The notes beneath the pieces were generated by a model. The model had not been told where the DNA came from. It made no database searches and saw nothing but the letters and a program-made list of their open reading frames with translations. A stretch of DNA of 64,000 nucleotides from Thermasporomyces sp040195635. Its GTDB lineage: Bacteria > Actinomycetota > Actinomycetes > Propionibacteriales > Actinopolymorphaceae. Below, in pieces: positions 47,067 through 56,186 of this stretch; within the stretch, counting starts at the first letter, position 1; each line of letters opens with the position of its first letter. The translations under genes were made by a program, and so were the position numbers. Location: assembly GCF_040195635.1 (NCBI RefSeq), contig NZ_JBEFTX010000012.1, forward strand, positions 62,001 through 126,000. The letters run 5' to 3'.

Positions 47067-47825
47067 CTAGCCGTGTGGAGTCACGATGAGTTGGCCAACG
47101 ACCAGCGCGGCGACAAGGAGAACGAGATAGGCGAACCAGCGGCGTAGCTGGTGTGCCGGCAGTCGGGTGGCGACGCGGGCCGCTGTAAGTGATCCGACGA
47201 CCGCGGTTCCGGTGAATGCGGCGGCGAGTGTGTAGTCGAGTGCGGCGTGTCCGGTGTAGGCAAGGAAGCCGGCAGCCGCGTTGATGACGATGACGACCAG
47301 GGAGGTGCCGATCGCGACCGTCATGGGCAGGCCCAGCAGGAGTACCAGTGCGGGGACGATGACGAACCCGCCTCCGACGCCGAACAGTCCGGTCAGGAAG
47401 CCGACGCCAGCGCCGGCACCGATGGCTTTGGGCAGGCAGCTGCGCCAGTTGACGCCGCCGCCGGGGAGGGCGCAGTCGCCGCCGATCTCGGGCTGCTCGC
47501 GCAGCATGCGGAGTCCGGCGGCGACCATGAGGGCGGCGAACCCGAGCAGCACGATCTGAGGTGGGACGAGGCGGTTGACGGCGGCGCCAGCGAACGCGGC
47601 GCCGGCCCCGGAGGTCCCGAAGACCGCCGCGATCCGCCACTGCACCTGGTGGGCGCGTAGGCGGGGAAAGACGCCGGTCAGGGCGGAGATCCCGACGACG
47701 AGGAGGGACGTGGGGATGGCGGTACGAAGTGGCATGCCGACGCCGTACACCAACGCGGGGACCGCCAGGATGGACCCGCCCCCGCCGAGCAGGCCGAGCA
47801 GAACACCGATGGGGAGGCCGAGCAG
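47067..47825 (-). CDS. TauE/SafE-family sulfite exporter
   Basis: A membrane protein of about 252 aa with seven to eight helices. Two TauE repeats carry LLGLLGGGGSILAVPALVYGVGM and FLTGLFGVGGGFVIVPALVLLLGLP. The homology clearly begins upstream of the first ATG/GTG (47753), but no canonical start lies in that part; a CTG at 47825 is the best candidate. Either a rare start is used, it is translated by coupling to the rhodanese stop 25 bases away, or a base is missing. With the rhodanese and CstR-like genes upstream it forms a sulfide/sulfite detoxification operon. Confidence 0.8.
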   Translation of the reverse strand: MLGLPIGVLLGLLGGGGSILAVPALVYGVGMPLRTAIPTSLLVVGISALTGVFPRLRAHQVQWRIAAVFGTSGAGAAFAGAAVNRLVPPQIVLLGFAALMVAAGLRMLREQPEIGGDCALPGGGVNWRSCLPKAIGAGAGVGFLTGLFGVGGGFVIVPALVLLLGLPMTVAIGTSLVVIVINAAAGFLAYTGHAALDYTLAAAFTGTAVVGSLTAARVATRLPAHQLRRWFAYLVLLVAALVVGQLIVTPHG

Positions 47826-47850
47826 GCAAATGAGAGGCCCGGCAAGAGCC

Positions 47851-48159
47851 TCAACCGGCCTGAGTCCGGCGCCCGGTGAGTGGGAGGCCCTCGGCCTCCC
47901 ACTGCTCCAGGCCTCCGGTCATGTTGTGGACGGTGAAACCGGCACGCGAGAGGTAGGCCGCGACCAGTCCGCTCCGGCGGCCGCTGCGACACACCGCGAC
48001 CACCGGGCGACCACGGTCGATCTGGTCGAGCCGGTCGGGAACACTGTCCATCGGGATGTGTGCAGAGCCCTCGATGTGACCGGCGTCCCATTCGTCTTTC
48101 TCGCGGACGTCGAGGAACTGGAGCTCCTCGCGACGGTCAAATGCGGTACGTGGATCCAT
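47851..48159 (-). CDS. Rhodanese-domain protein
   Basis: A 102-aa single rhodanese domain. The active-site loop VCRSGRRS holds the persulfide-forming Cys57, and DVREKDEWDAGHIEGSAHIP is the CH2A motif. It transfers sulfane sulfur between thiols. It lies between a CstR-like regulator and a TauE exporter, all in one direction. Confidence 0.9.
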   Translation of the reverse strand: MDPRTAFDRREELQFLDVREKDEWDAGHIEGSAHIPMDSVPDRLDQIDRGRPVVAVCRSGRRSGLVAAYLSRAGFTVHNMTGGLEQWEAEGLPLTGRRTQAG

Positions 48160-48192
48160 CGGGTCTCCAGGGTCGGGTTCGTGTCGGGACTT

Positions 48193-48450
48193 CTAGGCCA
48201 GGGACAGGAACAACCGCTCCAGCTCGGCCTCGTCCACGTGCCGGGTGCCGTCGACCACGCACTGCCGCAACCCGGTCGCGATGATCTTGAAGCCGGCGCG
48301 GTCCAGGGCTCTGGCCGCTGCAGCGAGCTGGGTTACCACGTCTGCGCAGTCACGACCCTCCTCGATCATGCGAATGATCCCGCCGACCTGGCCCTGTACT
48401 CGCTTCAGTCGGGCGACGACATCTCCGAGCTGGTTCGGATCCATGTTCAT
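48193..48450 (-). CDS. CsoR/CstR-family repressor, probably persulfide-sensing
   Basis: An 85-aa all-helical repressor. Cys35 (GRDCADVV) and Cys64 (LRQCVVD) are present, but the position of the copper-ligand His four residues before the second Cys is Gly60. This argues against a copper sensor and for a CstR-type sensor that forms a di- or trisulfide link. The first ATG is used; upstream codons overlap the operator. It is the first gene of the rhodanese-TauE operon. Confidence 0.82.
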   Translation of the reverse strand: MNMDPNQLGDVVARLKRVQGQVGGIIRMIEEGRDCADVVTQLAAAARALDRAGFKIIATGLRQCVVDGTRHVDEAELERLFLSLA

Positions 48451-48466
48451 GTCCACTCCTTCATGG

Positions 48467-48480
48467 TACCCCGGGGGGTA
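48467..48480. promoter_or_regulatory. CsoR/CstR-type operator
   Basis: TACCCCGGGGGGTA, a G/C-tract palindrome of the CsoR/CstR type, lies 17 bases before the repressor start. It should give autoregulation of the whole operon. Confidence 0.75.
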
Positions 48481-48613
48481 TAGCGTCGACACTAGCAGGA
48501 ACATTCCGCTGCGGGCCACATCTGCCACCTCGGAGCGGGGCCCTCGAATTCGGCAGGTGGACCCCCTATGCGCCTAGGCACCTGACCGCGTCCTCCGAAC
48601 CTCCGCGACTCCC

Positions 48614-49186
48614 ATGGACCTTCCCGACCGTTCGCCGAGCTGTCATCATCACGGCGTGAGCCCGCCTCGACAGGTATCGCCATGGGCAGTAGGCGGTGTC
48701 GTCGCCATGGTCGTCATCGGCGGCACCATCTGGAAGGACATGAGCACCCCAGACTTGCCTGACCTGCACGATCGCGAGGTCGTCAGGGAACGACTCAGCA
48801 AGGTCGATGGGATCAGGCCCGTCCTGCCGGTGACCCTCCCGCTCGGGTACGACGTCGCTCGTGACTACGACCACGAGTACAGCAGTGATGACGCCGACTC
48901 GATGACGTTCGACGAGGCCACCGCGCCGGCCACGTCCTGGTCGGTCTTCTTCTTCCCCAAGGAAGGCGCATCCAGGGACGGACTTCCTGTCGTCATCTTC
49001 TGCGTGCAAGCTCCCGACATCAGGGACAGGTTCTGCCCCGAGCAGGTCGACGCGACGCACCTGCAGCGGCAGCTTGGGCAGACAACTGTCACCATCTCTC
49101 GAGCAAGCCCTGGCCGCCGCGACATGGCGGCATGGAGCGCGGTCGAACTCACCACAGACCTCGACGAGGTGACCTGGCTGCAATAG
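48614..49186 (+). CDS. Membrane-anchored hypothetical protein
   Basis: About 176-190 aa. One helix near the N-terminus (WAVGGVVAMVVIGGTIW) and an extracellular remainder with two Cys (VIFCVQ and RFCPEQ) that could form a disulfide. The start is either the ATG at 48614 or the GTG at 48656 just before the helix. No family recognised. It is divergent from the CstR-like gene. Confidence 0.65.
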   Translation: MDLPDRSPSCHHHGVSPPRQVSPWAVGGVVAMVVIGGTIWKDMSTPDLPDLHDREVVRERLSKVDGIRPVLPVTLPLGYDVARDYDHEYSSDDADSMTFDEATAPATSWSVFFFPKEGASRDGLPVVIFCVQAPDIRDRFCPEQVDATHLQRQLGQTTVTISRASPGRRDMAAWSAVELTTDLDEVTWLQ

Positions 49187-49274
49187 GCCTCGCCCTGGGG
49201 GCCCAGAAGCGCCTGGCCGGCCTCGACGCAACCCGGCCGAGCGCGCGGCACCAGGGCCCCGACCGGGACGGGCG

Positions 49275-50069
49275 TCAGGTCCGCGGCGCCGCGCGGGCCG
49301 CAGGCCGTCGGTAACCGCTGGGTGTGGTTCCGAACGCACGGCGAAACACGTCGATGAAGGCACTCGGTGACGACCACCCGCAGCGGTGGGCAACGGACGT
49401 CACGGATCCGCCCTCGGCCAGCAGTTCGAGGGCGTGGTGCAGCCGCAGCCGGGTGCGCCACTGCGGGAAGGTCATGCCGAGCTCGGCGTGGAACAGGCGG
49501 GAGAGCGTGCGCTCGCTGGCGCCGACATCACGGCCGAGGGCGGCGAGGGTACGGCTGTCGGCCGGGTCGCGGGCCAGGATCCCGCACACGTCGCGCAGCA
49601 GCAGCGACGTCGGGGCTGGCAGGTGGCCGTGCGCGGGTGGCGCGGACCGCACCTGGTCCACGAGCACAGCGACAAGTCGTCGGCGACGCGGCGTGTCGGC
49701 CTCGGCGACCCGGGTGCACTCGAGGATCAGCTCCCGCAGCAGCGGCGTGACGCTGCGGAGCACCGGTTCGGTGAGGCCGGTGGTCGCGGTGGTCGCGGGC
49801 ACGCCGACGAGGTGGAGCTCGAGCTCGCCGTGGGCGGCGTGCGCGTGAGCGACCCCGGAGGGCACCCAGATCACGCTGGTCGGCGTGGCGATCCACGAGC
49901 CCCGGTCGGTGGTGATGGTCAGCACGCCGCTGGCGGGGTAGACCACCTGGTGGTCGCTGTGCCGGTGGGTGTCGATGCTGTCGCCACGGTCGAGCCAGCG
50001 GATGCTCGTGGGCGCGATCGGCTGGATCCGTACGTCGATCATGCCGGTGCGATCACCCCCGGCGTCCAT
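49275..50069 (-). CDS. AraC-family regulator
   Basis: A 264-aa regulator. The N-terminal cupin (DSIDTHRHSDHQVVYPASGVLTI) and C-terminal double HTH (LAALGRDVGASERTLSRLFHAELGMTFPQWRTRLRL ... SSPSAFIDVFRRAFGTTP) are complete. It is divergent from the MFS gene at 50140, which it probably controls in response to the exported or a related compound. Confidence 0.88.
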   Translation of the reverse strand: MDAGGDRTGMIDVRIQPIAPTSIRWLDRGDSIDTHRHSDHQVVYPASGVLTITTDRGSWIATPTSVIWVPSGVAHAHAAHGELELHLVGVPATTATTGLTEPVLRSVTPLLRELILECTRVAEADTPRRRRLVAVLVDQVRSAPPAHGHLPAPTSLLLRDVCGILARDPADSRTLAALGRDVGASERTLSRLFHAELGMTFPQWRTRLRLHHALELLAEGGSVTSVAHRCGWSSPSAFIDVFRRAFGTTPSGYRRPAARAAPRT

Positions 50070-50139
50070 GGCGGGATATCGACAACAGTCGACAGTTTAT
50101 CGGAAGTACGCAGGGCAGCGCGGGCTGCAGACTTCTCGC

Positions 50140-51333
50140 GTGCGTCAAGACCGGAGCATGCTCTTCCTCACCATCGGCCATGGCTGCGTTGACGTCTACC
50201 AGGGCGCGCTCGCGGCGCTCGTGCCGCTCTTCGTCGCCGAGCGGGCGTACTCCTACGCGGCAGTGTCGGGCTTCGTGCTGGCCACGTCGTTGCTCTCCTC
50301 TCTGACCCAGCCGCTTTTCGGTTTCGTGGCCGACCGCTACCCGCTGCGCTGGCTGCTGCCGGTGAGCACCCTGGTCGCCGGAGTCGGGATCGCGCTGTCC
50401 GGGGTGGTCGGTGACTACCTGGTGACGGTGCTCCTGGTGGCGCTGTCGGGCGTGGGGGTCGCCGCGTATCACCCGGAGTCCGCCCGGGTCGCGCGGCTCG
50501 TGAGCCGGGGCAGTCACCGGGCCATGGGATGGTTCGTGCTCGGCGGCAACGTCGGCTTCGCCGCGGCACCACTGCTGGTCGGTCTGGTCGCAGCGCTGGG
50601 CGGCCTGCGGTACACACCCATCCTCCTGGTCCCGGCGGTGGTCGGGAGCGTGCTCTACCTGCTGGCGGCCCCGGCGGCGCCGGAGCCAGGCCCGACCACG
50701 AGCAGGCAGGTCGCCGGCATCGACGACTGGCCGGCGATGGTGAGGCTGGCCGCGGTGGTGGTCTGCCGGTCCATCGTCTTCGTAGGTCTCGGTACGTTCC
50801 TCGCGCTGCACGTGGCGCAGCGCACTGGCGGCGGCACCGCGGCGGGCATCGCAGCCCTCGCCGTGCTGTACGTCGGAGGCGCCGTCGGCACCGTGGCCGG
50901 CGGCCGACTGGCCGAGCGTTGGCACCGCGTCGATGTGGCCAGGTGGGCGTACGCCGTCGCCGTCGTCGGTGTGAGCGGGATCGTCGTCGTACCGGGGCTC
51001 GCGATCTATCCGTTCGTCATCGTCACGGCGATCGCTCTCTACGTGCCGTTCTCCCTGCAGACGACCCTGGCGCAGGACTACCTGCCGAGCAGGATCGGCA
51101 CCGCGAGCGGCATCACGCTCGGGCTCACCGTCAGTGCCGGCGGCCTGACCAGCCCGCTGGTCGGCGTGCTCGCCGACCACACGTCGCTCCAGGCCGCCCT
51201 GGTGCCCCTGGTCGCGATGCCGGCACTGGCGTGGCTGCTGCTGCGGAGGCTGTCGGAGCCGACGGACGCCGTCGGTCTCACGCCCGGAAGGCGGTCGATG
51301 CAAAGCCCCGGGTCGCCGCCCGGCTCGGGCTGA
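50140..51333 (+). CDS. MFS transporter, fosmidomycin-resistance (Fsr)-like
   Basis: About 397 aa with twelve membrane helices. The first helix motif TIGHGCVDVYQGALAALVPLFV and the loop FGFVADRYPLRWLLP are typical of Fsr-type efflux proteins. The GTG at 50140 or the ATG at 50158 is the start; no clear ribosome site separates them. It is paired divergently with an AraC regulator, a common resistance layout. Substrate not readable. Confidence 0.85.
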   Translation: MRQDRSMLFLTIGHGCVDVYQGALAALVPLFVAERAYSYAAVSGFVLATSLLSSLTQPLFGFVADRYPLRWLLPVSTLVAGVGIALSGVVGDYLVTVLLVALSGVGVAAYHPESARVARLVSRGSHRAMGWFVLGGNVGFAAAPLLVGLVAALGGLRYTPILLVPAVVGSVLYLLAAPAAPEPGPTTSRQVAGIDDWPAMVRLAAVVVCRSIVFVGLGTFLALHVAQRTGGGTAAGIAALAVLYVGGAVGTVAGGRLAERWHRVDVARWAYAVAVVGVSGIVVVPGLAIYPFVIVTAIALYVPFSLQTTLAQDYLPSRIGTASGITLGLTVSAGGLTSPLVGVLADHTSLQAALVPLVAMPALAWLLLRRLSEPTDAVGLTPGRRSMQSPGSPPGSG

Positions 51334-51469
51334 CGGTCGGCGGCAAAGGCCGTCCGGGTGGAGACCCGTTGCAGGAGCCATCCGCTCACCGTGCACGTTC
51401 AAGGGCGGTTGGGGTAAGGGCACTGTGAACCATTCGGTACAAAAAGCTCCGGCTCAGGAATAGCCGGCG

Positions 51470-54151
51470 GTGCGAGATGACTTCTCTCCACGAAGGCCGG
51501 GAGGAGGTCGGGGCATGCTCCACGGCAGGGCGGACGAGCAGGCGCGACTGACGTCGGTGCTGGAGGCTGCCCTCGACGGCACCAGCGGCGTCGTCGTGCT
51601 CCGGGGTGAGGTGGGCATCGGCAAGACCGCGCTGCTCGACTGGCTCGCCGGCACGGAGGCGGCACGCGACTTCCGGGTAGTCCGGATCGCCGGCGTCGAG
51701 GCGGAGGCCACGCTCGGCCTCGCCGGCCTGTCCCAGCTGGCGTGGCTGCTGCGGGAGCAGCTGACCACGCTGGCACCACGGCACGCAGCGGTGCTCCGCG
51801 CGGCGTACGGCGACGGCGCGGCGGACCACAGTGACCGGTTCGCGGCCGGGCTCGCCGTCCTGCACCTCCTGGCACAGGCAGCCGACGACCGGCCGCTGCT
51901 GTGTCTGGTGGACGACACCCACTGGCTCGACGACGCGAGTGCGCAGGCGCTCGGGTTCGCGGCCCGTCGGCTCGCCGGGGAGCGGCTGGTGCTGGTGCTC
52001 GCGACCCGCGGCGCCGCACCGGCGATCCCGACTGCGACCACGCTGGATCTTGGCCGACTCGCGCCGGACCAGGCTGCCCACCTCCTCACCGACCGCGGTC
52101 TGCCGCAGACCGCTCAGCCGCCGATCATCGCCGCCGCCGAGGGCAATCCCCTCGCGATCCTGGAGATCGCCGCCCACGAAATCCCCGCTGCTCACGACGG
52201 CACACCGCTGCCCGTGGCCGATCGGGTCGCCGCACGATTCCGCGAGCAGCTGGTCGGACTCCCGTCACAGGCGCGGCTGCTCGCCTTGATCGCGGCGGCC
52301 GACGGCGGCCGGAGCACCGTGACGGTCGCGGCCGCTGCCGCGGCTCTCGGCGCCGATCTCGCCGACCTCGCGTCCGCCGAGCGGGCGGGACTGGTCCAGG
52401 CGACCGGCGAGCAGGTCCGGTTCCGCCACCCGCTGCTGACGACCGTGATCTACCAGGACGCTCCCGCCGCGCAGCGCGCCGAGGTGCATCGCGCACTCGC
52501 CGGTGTCACCGACGATCCGGCACGACGCGCGCAGCACCTCGCCGCCGGCACGCTGGTGCCCGACGAACCGATTGCGAAGGAGGTCAGCGCCGCGGGCAGC
52601 CGCCTCGCCGGCTGCGGGGCCCCGGCGGCCGGGTCTCGACTGCTCGCGCGGGCCGCCGAGCTGACGACCGACGTCAGTCTGCGCGCGGAGCGACTGCTCG
52701 CCGCAGCCGACGCCGCGCTCGCCGGTGGCGACGCCGCTGCGGCCACCGCGCTCGCCGAGCGCGCCGAGCCGGTCACCACCGACGATGTCACCCGACGGCT
52801 CCGGATCCTAGGTACGGCCGAGTTCGAGCGTGGTCATCCGGGACGCGCGGCCCGCCTGCTGCTCGACGGAGCGGCCGTCGCCGCAGACGACGTGGCGTTC
52901 GGCCTGTACGCCACCGCGGCGTCGTACGGCTGGTTCGCGACCGACCCGTCGCCGGTGACGGCCGCCGCCGAGCAGCTGCAGGCCCGTGGCCACGAGGACT
53001 GCAAGGTCTCCGGCTTCGCCGACCTCGTGGCCGGCAGTTACGAGGCCGGCCTGCGCCACCTGACCGCGGCGGTCGCCTGCGCCCGGTCGTCGGGCGCGAC
53101 CGCAGATCCGGACGTGCTGTTGCACGGCGCGTACGCCGCCATCGTGCTCGGTGACGACGACGCGGTGCTCGAGCTGACGGCCGCGGGCATCGAGCAGGCG
53201 CGCGACCGCGGCGACCTCGGCCGGCTGCCGCGACTGCTCCACGCCAGGTCGTCGGCGGAGTTCCGGGCCGGACGGATGCGGGACGCGAAGGTCTCCGCGA
53301 CCGAGGCGCTGACGCTGGCCCGTGACGCCGGCCTGCCCACTCGCGCCTCGTCGGCCGAGGTGGCGCTCGCGTGGCCGGCCGCCGTCGAGGGCGACGAGGC
53401 GCGGTTGCGCGCGTTGACCAGCCGGCTCGACGACACCGGGCGGGTCTCGGCCGCCTGCGCGCTCAGCCTGAGCGACCTCGGCCACGGACGCGTCGATCAG
53501 GCACTGCGGCGACTAGAGGCGGCGAGGAGCGCGCCGGGTCACCACGTCACGGTGCTGATGGCGTCGACGGGTGACCTGGTGGAGGCGGCGGTCCGGCTCG
53601 GCGTACCGAAACGGGCCGAGCACCCTCTGGCCCAGTTCGAGCAGTGGGCCGCGGCCGGTGGTCAGCCGTGGGCGCGGGCGGTCGCGGCACGCTCTCGGGC
53701 ACTGCTCGACCCGAGCGACGAGGCGTTCGAGGCGGCGCTGGCGGCGCACGCGCTCGGCGGCCGGCCGCTCGAGCGGGCCCGCACCGAGCTCGCCTACGGC
53801 AGCTGGCTGCGCCGCAACCGGGGCGCGACCGCAGCCCGCGACCAGCTGCGCGCAGCGGAGGAGGGGTTCACGCGGCTCGGTGCCGGGCCGTGGCTCGAGC
53901 TGACCCGGGCGGAGCTGCGGGCGGCCGGCGCCCGGATCCGCCCGGCGACCGCCACCGCGGTCGACGGGGTCGACCGGCTCACCGCCCAGGAGCTGCAGGT
54001 GGTGCGGCTCGCCGCGCAGGGGCTGGCCAGCCGCGAGATCGGGGAGCGTCTGTTCCTGAGCCGCCGCACGGTGGAGTACCACCTCTACAAGGCCTACCCG
54101 AAGCTCGGCATCAGCTCCCGACGCGAGCTGGCGGCGGTCGATCTCCAGTAG
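51470..54151 (+). CDS. Large LuxR-family (LAL) ATP-binding regulator
   Basis: An 893-aa LAL-type activator. An N-terminal AAA/STAND ATPase (Walker A GEVGIGKTA, Walker B LLCLVDDTHWLDD) is followed by a long helical TPR-like region and a C-terminal LuxR HTH (LTAQELQVVRLAAQGLASREIGERLFLSRRTVEYHLYKAYPKLGI). Such regulators often control nearby metabolic or biosynthetic genes. The operon that follows (54237-57361) is the likely target. An ATG at 51515 is an alternative start. Confidence 0.9.
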   Translation: MRDDFSPRRPGGGRGMLHGRADEQARLTSVLEAALDGTSGVVVLRGEVGIGKTALLDWLAGTEAARDFRVVRIAGVEAEATLGLAGLSQLAWLLREQLTTLAPRHAAVLRAAYGDGAADHSDRFAAGLAVLHLLAQAADDRPLLCLVDDTHWLDDASAQALGFAARRLAGERLVLVLATRGAAPAIPTATTLDLGRLAPDQAAHLLTDRGLPQTAQPPIIAAAEGNPLAILEIAAHEIPAAHDGTPLPVADRVAARFREQLVGLPSQARLLALIAAADGGRSTVTVAAAAAALGADLADLASAERAGLVQATGEQVRFRHPLLTTVIYQDAPAAQRAEVHRALAGVTDDPARRAQHLAAGTLVPDEPIAKEVSAAGSRLAGCGAPAAGSRLLARAAELTTDVSLRAERLLAAADAALAGGDAAAATALAERAEPVTTDDVTRRLRILGTAEFERGHPGRAARLLLDGAAVAADDVAFGLYATAASYGWFATDPSPVTAAAEQLQARGHEDCKVSGFADLVAGSYEAGLRHLTAAVACARSSGATADPDVLLHGAYAAIVLGDDDAVLELTAAGIEQARDRGDLGRLPRLLHARSSAEFRAGRMRDAKVSATEALTLARDAGLPTRASSAEVALAWPAAVEGDEARLRALTSRLDDTGRVSAACALSLSDLGHGRVDQALRRLEAARSAPGHHVTVLMASTGDLVEAAVRLGVPKRAEHPLAQFEQWAAAGGQPWARAVAARSRALLDPSDEAFEAALAAHALGGRPLERARTELAYGSWLRRNRGATAARDQLRAAEEGFTRLGAGPWLELTRAELRAAGARIRPATATAVDGVDRLTAQELQVVRLAAQGLASREIGERLFLSRRTVEYHLYKAYPKLGISSRRELAAVDLQ

Positions 54152-54170
54152 CGGCGGTCGATCTCCAGTA
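54131..54170 (+). repeat. 20-bp exact tandem duplication over the LuxR stop
   Basis: GCGGCGGTCGATCTCCAGTA occurs twice in tandem; the first copy includes most of the last codons and the stop (54149-54151), so the protein end is unchanged. It looks like a recent slippage event. Confidence 0.9.
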
Positions 54171-54236
54171 GCCGTTACTGAAGCCGGCCGGTAATCCACA
54201 TCCCTAGCGTCGTCACCGACGACGAAGGGACGTGCG

Positions 54237-55112
54237 ATGAGCGAGCAGAAGCAGCCAGTGAGCGTGGTCGGTCTCGGTGACATGGGCGCCGCCCTGGCGT
54301 TGGCCTTCGTGGACGCCGGGCACCCGACCACGGTCTGGAACCGGACTATGGAGAAGGCGGACCGGCTGGTCCAGATGGGCGCGACGGCGGCGCCGAGCCT
54401 GGTGGCCGCCGCGAGCGCGAGTCCCCTGGTGGTCGTCAACGTCACCGGCGGTGAGGTGGCCCGCGGGCTGCTGGAGCGGGCCGGCGACGCCCTTGCGTAC
54501 AGCGACGTGGTCAACCTCTCCGACGGCACCGCCGGCGACGCTCGGCGTACGGCCGCGTGGGCGGCGGCCCACGGCGTCGGCTACGTGCACGGCCAGATCG
54601 AGACCATCCCGGCCGGCATCGGCGAGCCGAGCAGCGTGATCGTGTACGGCGGGTCGGCGGAGGTCTACGAGCGTCACCGGACCACCCTCGACGTGCTCGC
54701 GGGCAATGGCCGGCTGGTCTCCGGCGACCCCGGCACGGCGGCGCTCTTCGGCATGGGCATCCACTCAGTGATGTGGGGCCTGCTCAACGGCTTCGTGCAT
54801 GCCTCCGGAATGCTCACCGCCGAGGGTGTCGAGGTCGGCACCTTCCTGGCGGGCGCCGACGTCCAGCTGCGCCAGCTGCACGACTTTCTCGGCGTGCTTG
54901 CCGCCGAGATCGACAAGGGCGAGTACGCCGTGCCGACCAGCGGTCTCGCCACGCACCTGCCGTCGATCGAGGACCTGCTCCGGCAGGGCGAGGACGTCGG
55001 CCTCGACAACGAGCTGGTCGAGGTCACCCGGCGCTGGGTCGCCCGCGCCGTCGGAGACGGCCACGGCGCCGACAACTACTCCCGGCTCGTCGACTACGTG
55101 CGCGCCGGCTGA
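54237..55112 (+). CDS. NAD(P)-binding imine-reductase-like oxidoreductase
   Basis: A 291-aa beta-hydroxyacid-dehydrogenase/imine reductase family protein. The Rossmann motif VVGLGDMGAALALAF is followed by WNRTMEKADRL, which contains the Arg-Thr pattern of NADPH-preferring IREDs. The C-terminal helical domain (FGMGIHSVMWGLLNGFVHASGMLTAEGV) is also IRED-like. It starts the operon that runs through wrbA, the NTF2-like gene and the MFS gene. Confidence 0.85.
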   Translation: MSEQKQPVSVVGLGDMGAALALAFVDAGHPTTVWNRTMEKADRLVQMGATAAPSLVAAASASPLVVVNVTGGEVARGLLERAGDALAYSDVVNLSDGTAGDARRTAAWAAAHGVGYVHGQIETIPAGIGEPSSVIVYGGSAEVYERHRTTLDVLAGNGRLVSGDPGTAALFGMGIHSVMWGLLNGFVHASGMLTAEGVEVGTFLAGADVQLRQLHDFLGVLAAEIDKGEYAVPTSGLATHLPSIEDLLRQGEDVGLDNELVEVTRRWVARAVGDGHGADNYSRLVDYVRAG

Positions 55113-55143
55113 CGACAACCACGAAACCACAAGGAGCAGATCC

Positions 55144-55752
55144 ATGACCCAGACCCGACTCGCGGTGATCTACTACAGCTCGACCGGCAGCGTGCACCGG
55201 CTCGCTGAGCGCGCCGCCGAGACCGCAGCCAACGCCGGTGCCGAGGTGCGGCTGCGGCGCGCCGCGGAGCTCGCCCCGCAGCAGGTGATCGACCGCGTGC
55301 CGGCATGGGCCGCGCACGCCGCGGCGACCACCGACATCGAGGTGGCGACGCCCGACGACGCGGCGTGGGCCGACGCGGTGCTGTTCGGCACGCCGGTCCG
55401 GTTCGGCAACGTTGCTTCCCAGCTCAAGCAGTACATCGACACCCTCGGCGGGCTGTGGGCCGAGGGTCGGCTGGCCGACAAGGTCTACGCCGGCTTCTCC
55501 TCCGCCGGCACCGGCGGCACCGAGGCCACCCTGCTCGCGCTGTACAACTGCGTACACCACATGGGCGGCGTCCTGGTGCCGCCCGGCTACACCGACCCGA
55601 TCAAGTTCGTCGACGGCAACCCGTACGGCGCCGCCAATCTCAGCGGCGCCGACGGCAGCGAGCTCCCGGGCAAGGTGGAGCTGACTGCAGTGGACCACCT
55701 GACCGAGCGGGTGCTGCGGTTCGCCCGGCTGGTCCGGCGGCCGGCGGCATGA
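55144..55752 (+). CDS. wrbA: NAD(P)H:quinone oxidoreductase, WrbA type
   Basis: A 202-aa flavodoxin-fold enzyme. IYYSSTGSVHRLAE binds FMN phosphate, FGTPVRFGNVASQLKQYIDTLGGLW and FSSAGTGGTEATLLAL are WrbA signatures. It reduces quinones by two electrons. AAGGAG precedes the ATG. Its stop overlaps the next gene by 4 bases. Confidence 0.9.
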   Translation: MTQTRLAVIYYSSTGSVHRLAERAAETAANAGAEVRLRRAAELAPQQVIDRVPAWAAHAAATTDIEVATPDDAAWADAVLFGTPVRFGNVASQLKQYIDTLGGLWAEGRLADKVYAGFSSAGTGGTEATLLALYNCVHHMGGVLVPPGYTDPIKFVDGNPYGAANLSGADGSELPGKVELTAVDHLTERVLRFARLVRRPAA

Positions 55753-56186
55753 GCGGCGCAGTGCCCGACGCGGCCGCGTTGGCCGACCTCCGGTTGACGA
55801 TCGCACCGGAGGCGGCCGCGCCGGCCGCGGTGCTGGAGCCGCTGGTCGCCTACGCCCGCGGCCATGCGACCGGCGACCCCGCCCACTTCCGCCGAGCCTT
55901 CCGGCCGACCGCTCACGTGGAGGGCATCCGGGAACACGGCTTCGCATCGTGGCGGCTCGACGACTACTGCGGCCTCTTCCTCGGCGCCCCCGCCGCCGAC
56001 GAGGCCGACCGTCGGCGGCGGCTCGACGTCGTACGTGTGACCGGGACCGTCGCCACCGCGGCCATGACCCTGCACCACGGCCCCGACGTCTTCACCGACA
56101 TGTTCGTGCTCGTGGCCGAGGACGGCGAGTGGCGGATCGCCAACAAGGTCTACCACCGCGGCACCTCCACGCCGAGTCAGCGATGA
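55749..56186 (+). CDS. NTF2-like (lumazine-binding-type) small protein
   Basis: A 145-aa cone-shaped NTF2-like fold. LVAYARGHATGDPAHFRRAFRPTAHVEGI and the C-terminal strand TDMFVLVAEDGEWRIANKVYHR are typical of the Lumazine_bd_2/SnoaL-like group. It may be an isomerase, cyclase or binding protein. It overlaps both neighbours by 4 bases, so it is tightly co-translated with wrbA and the MFS gene. Confidence 0.8.
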   Translation: MSGAVPDAAALADLRLTIAPEAAAPAAVLEPLVAYARGHATGDPAHFRRAFRPTAHVEGIREHGFASWRLDDYCGLFLGAPAADEADRRRRLDVVRVTGTVATAAMTLHHGPDVFTDMFVLVAEDGEWRIANKVYHRGTSTPSQR

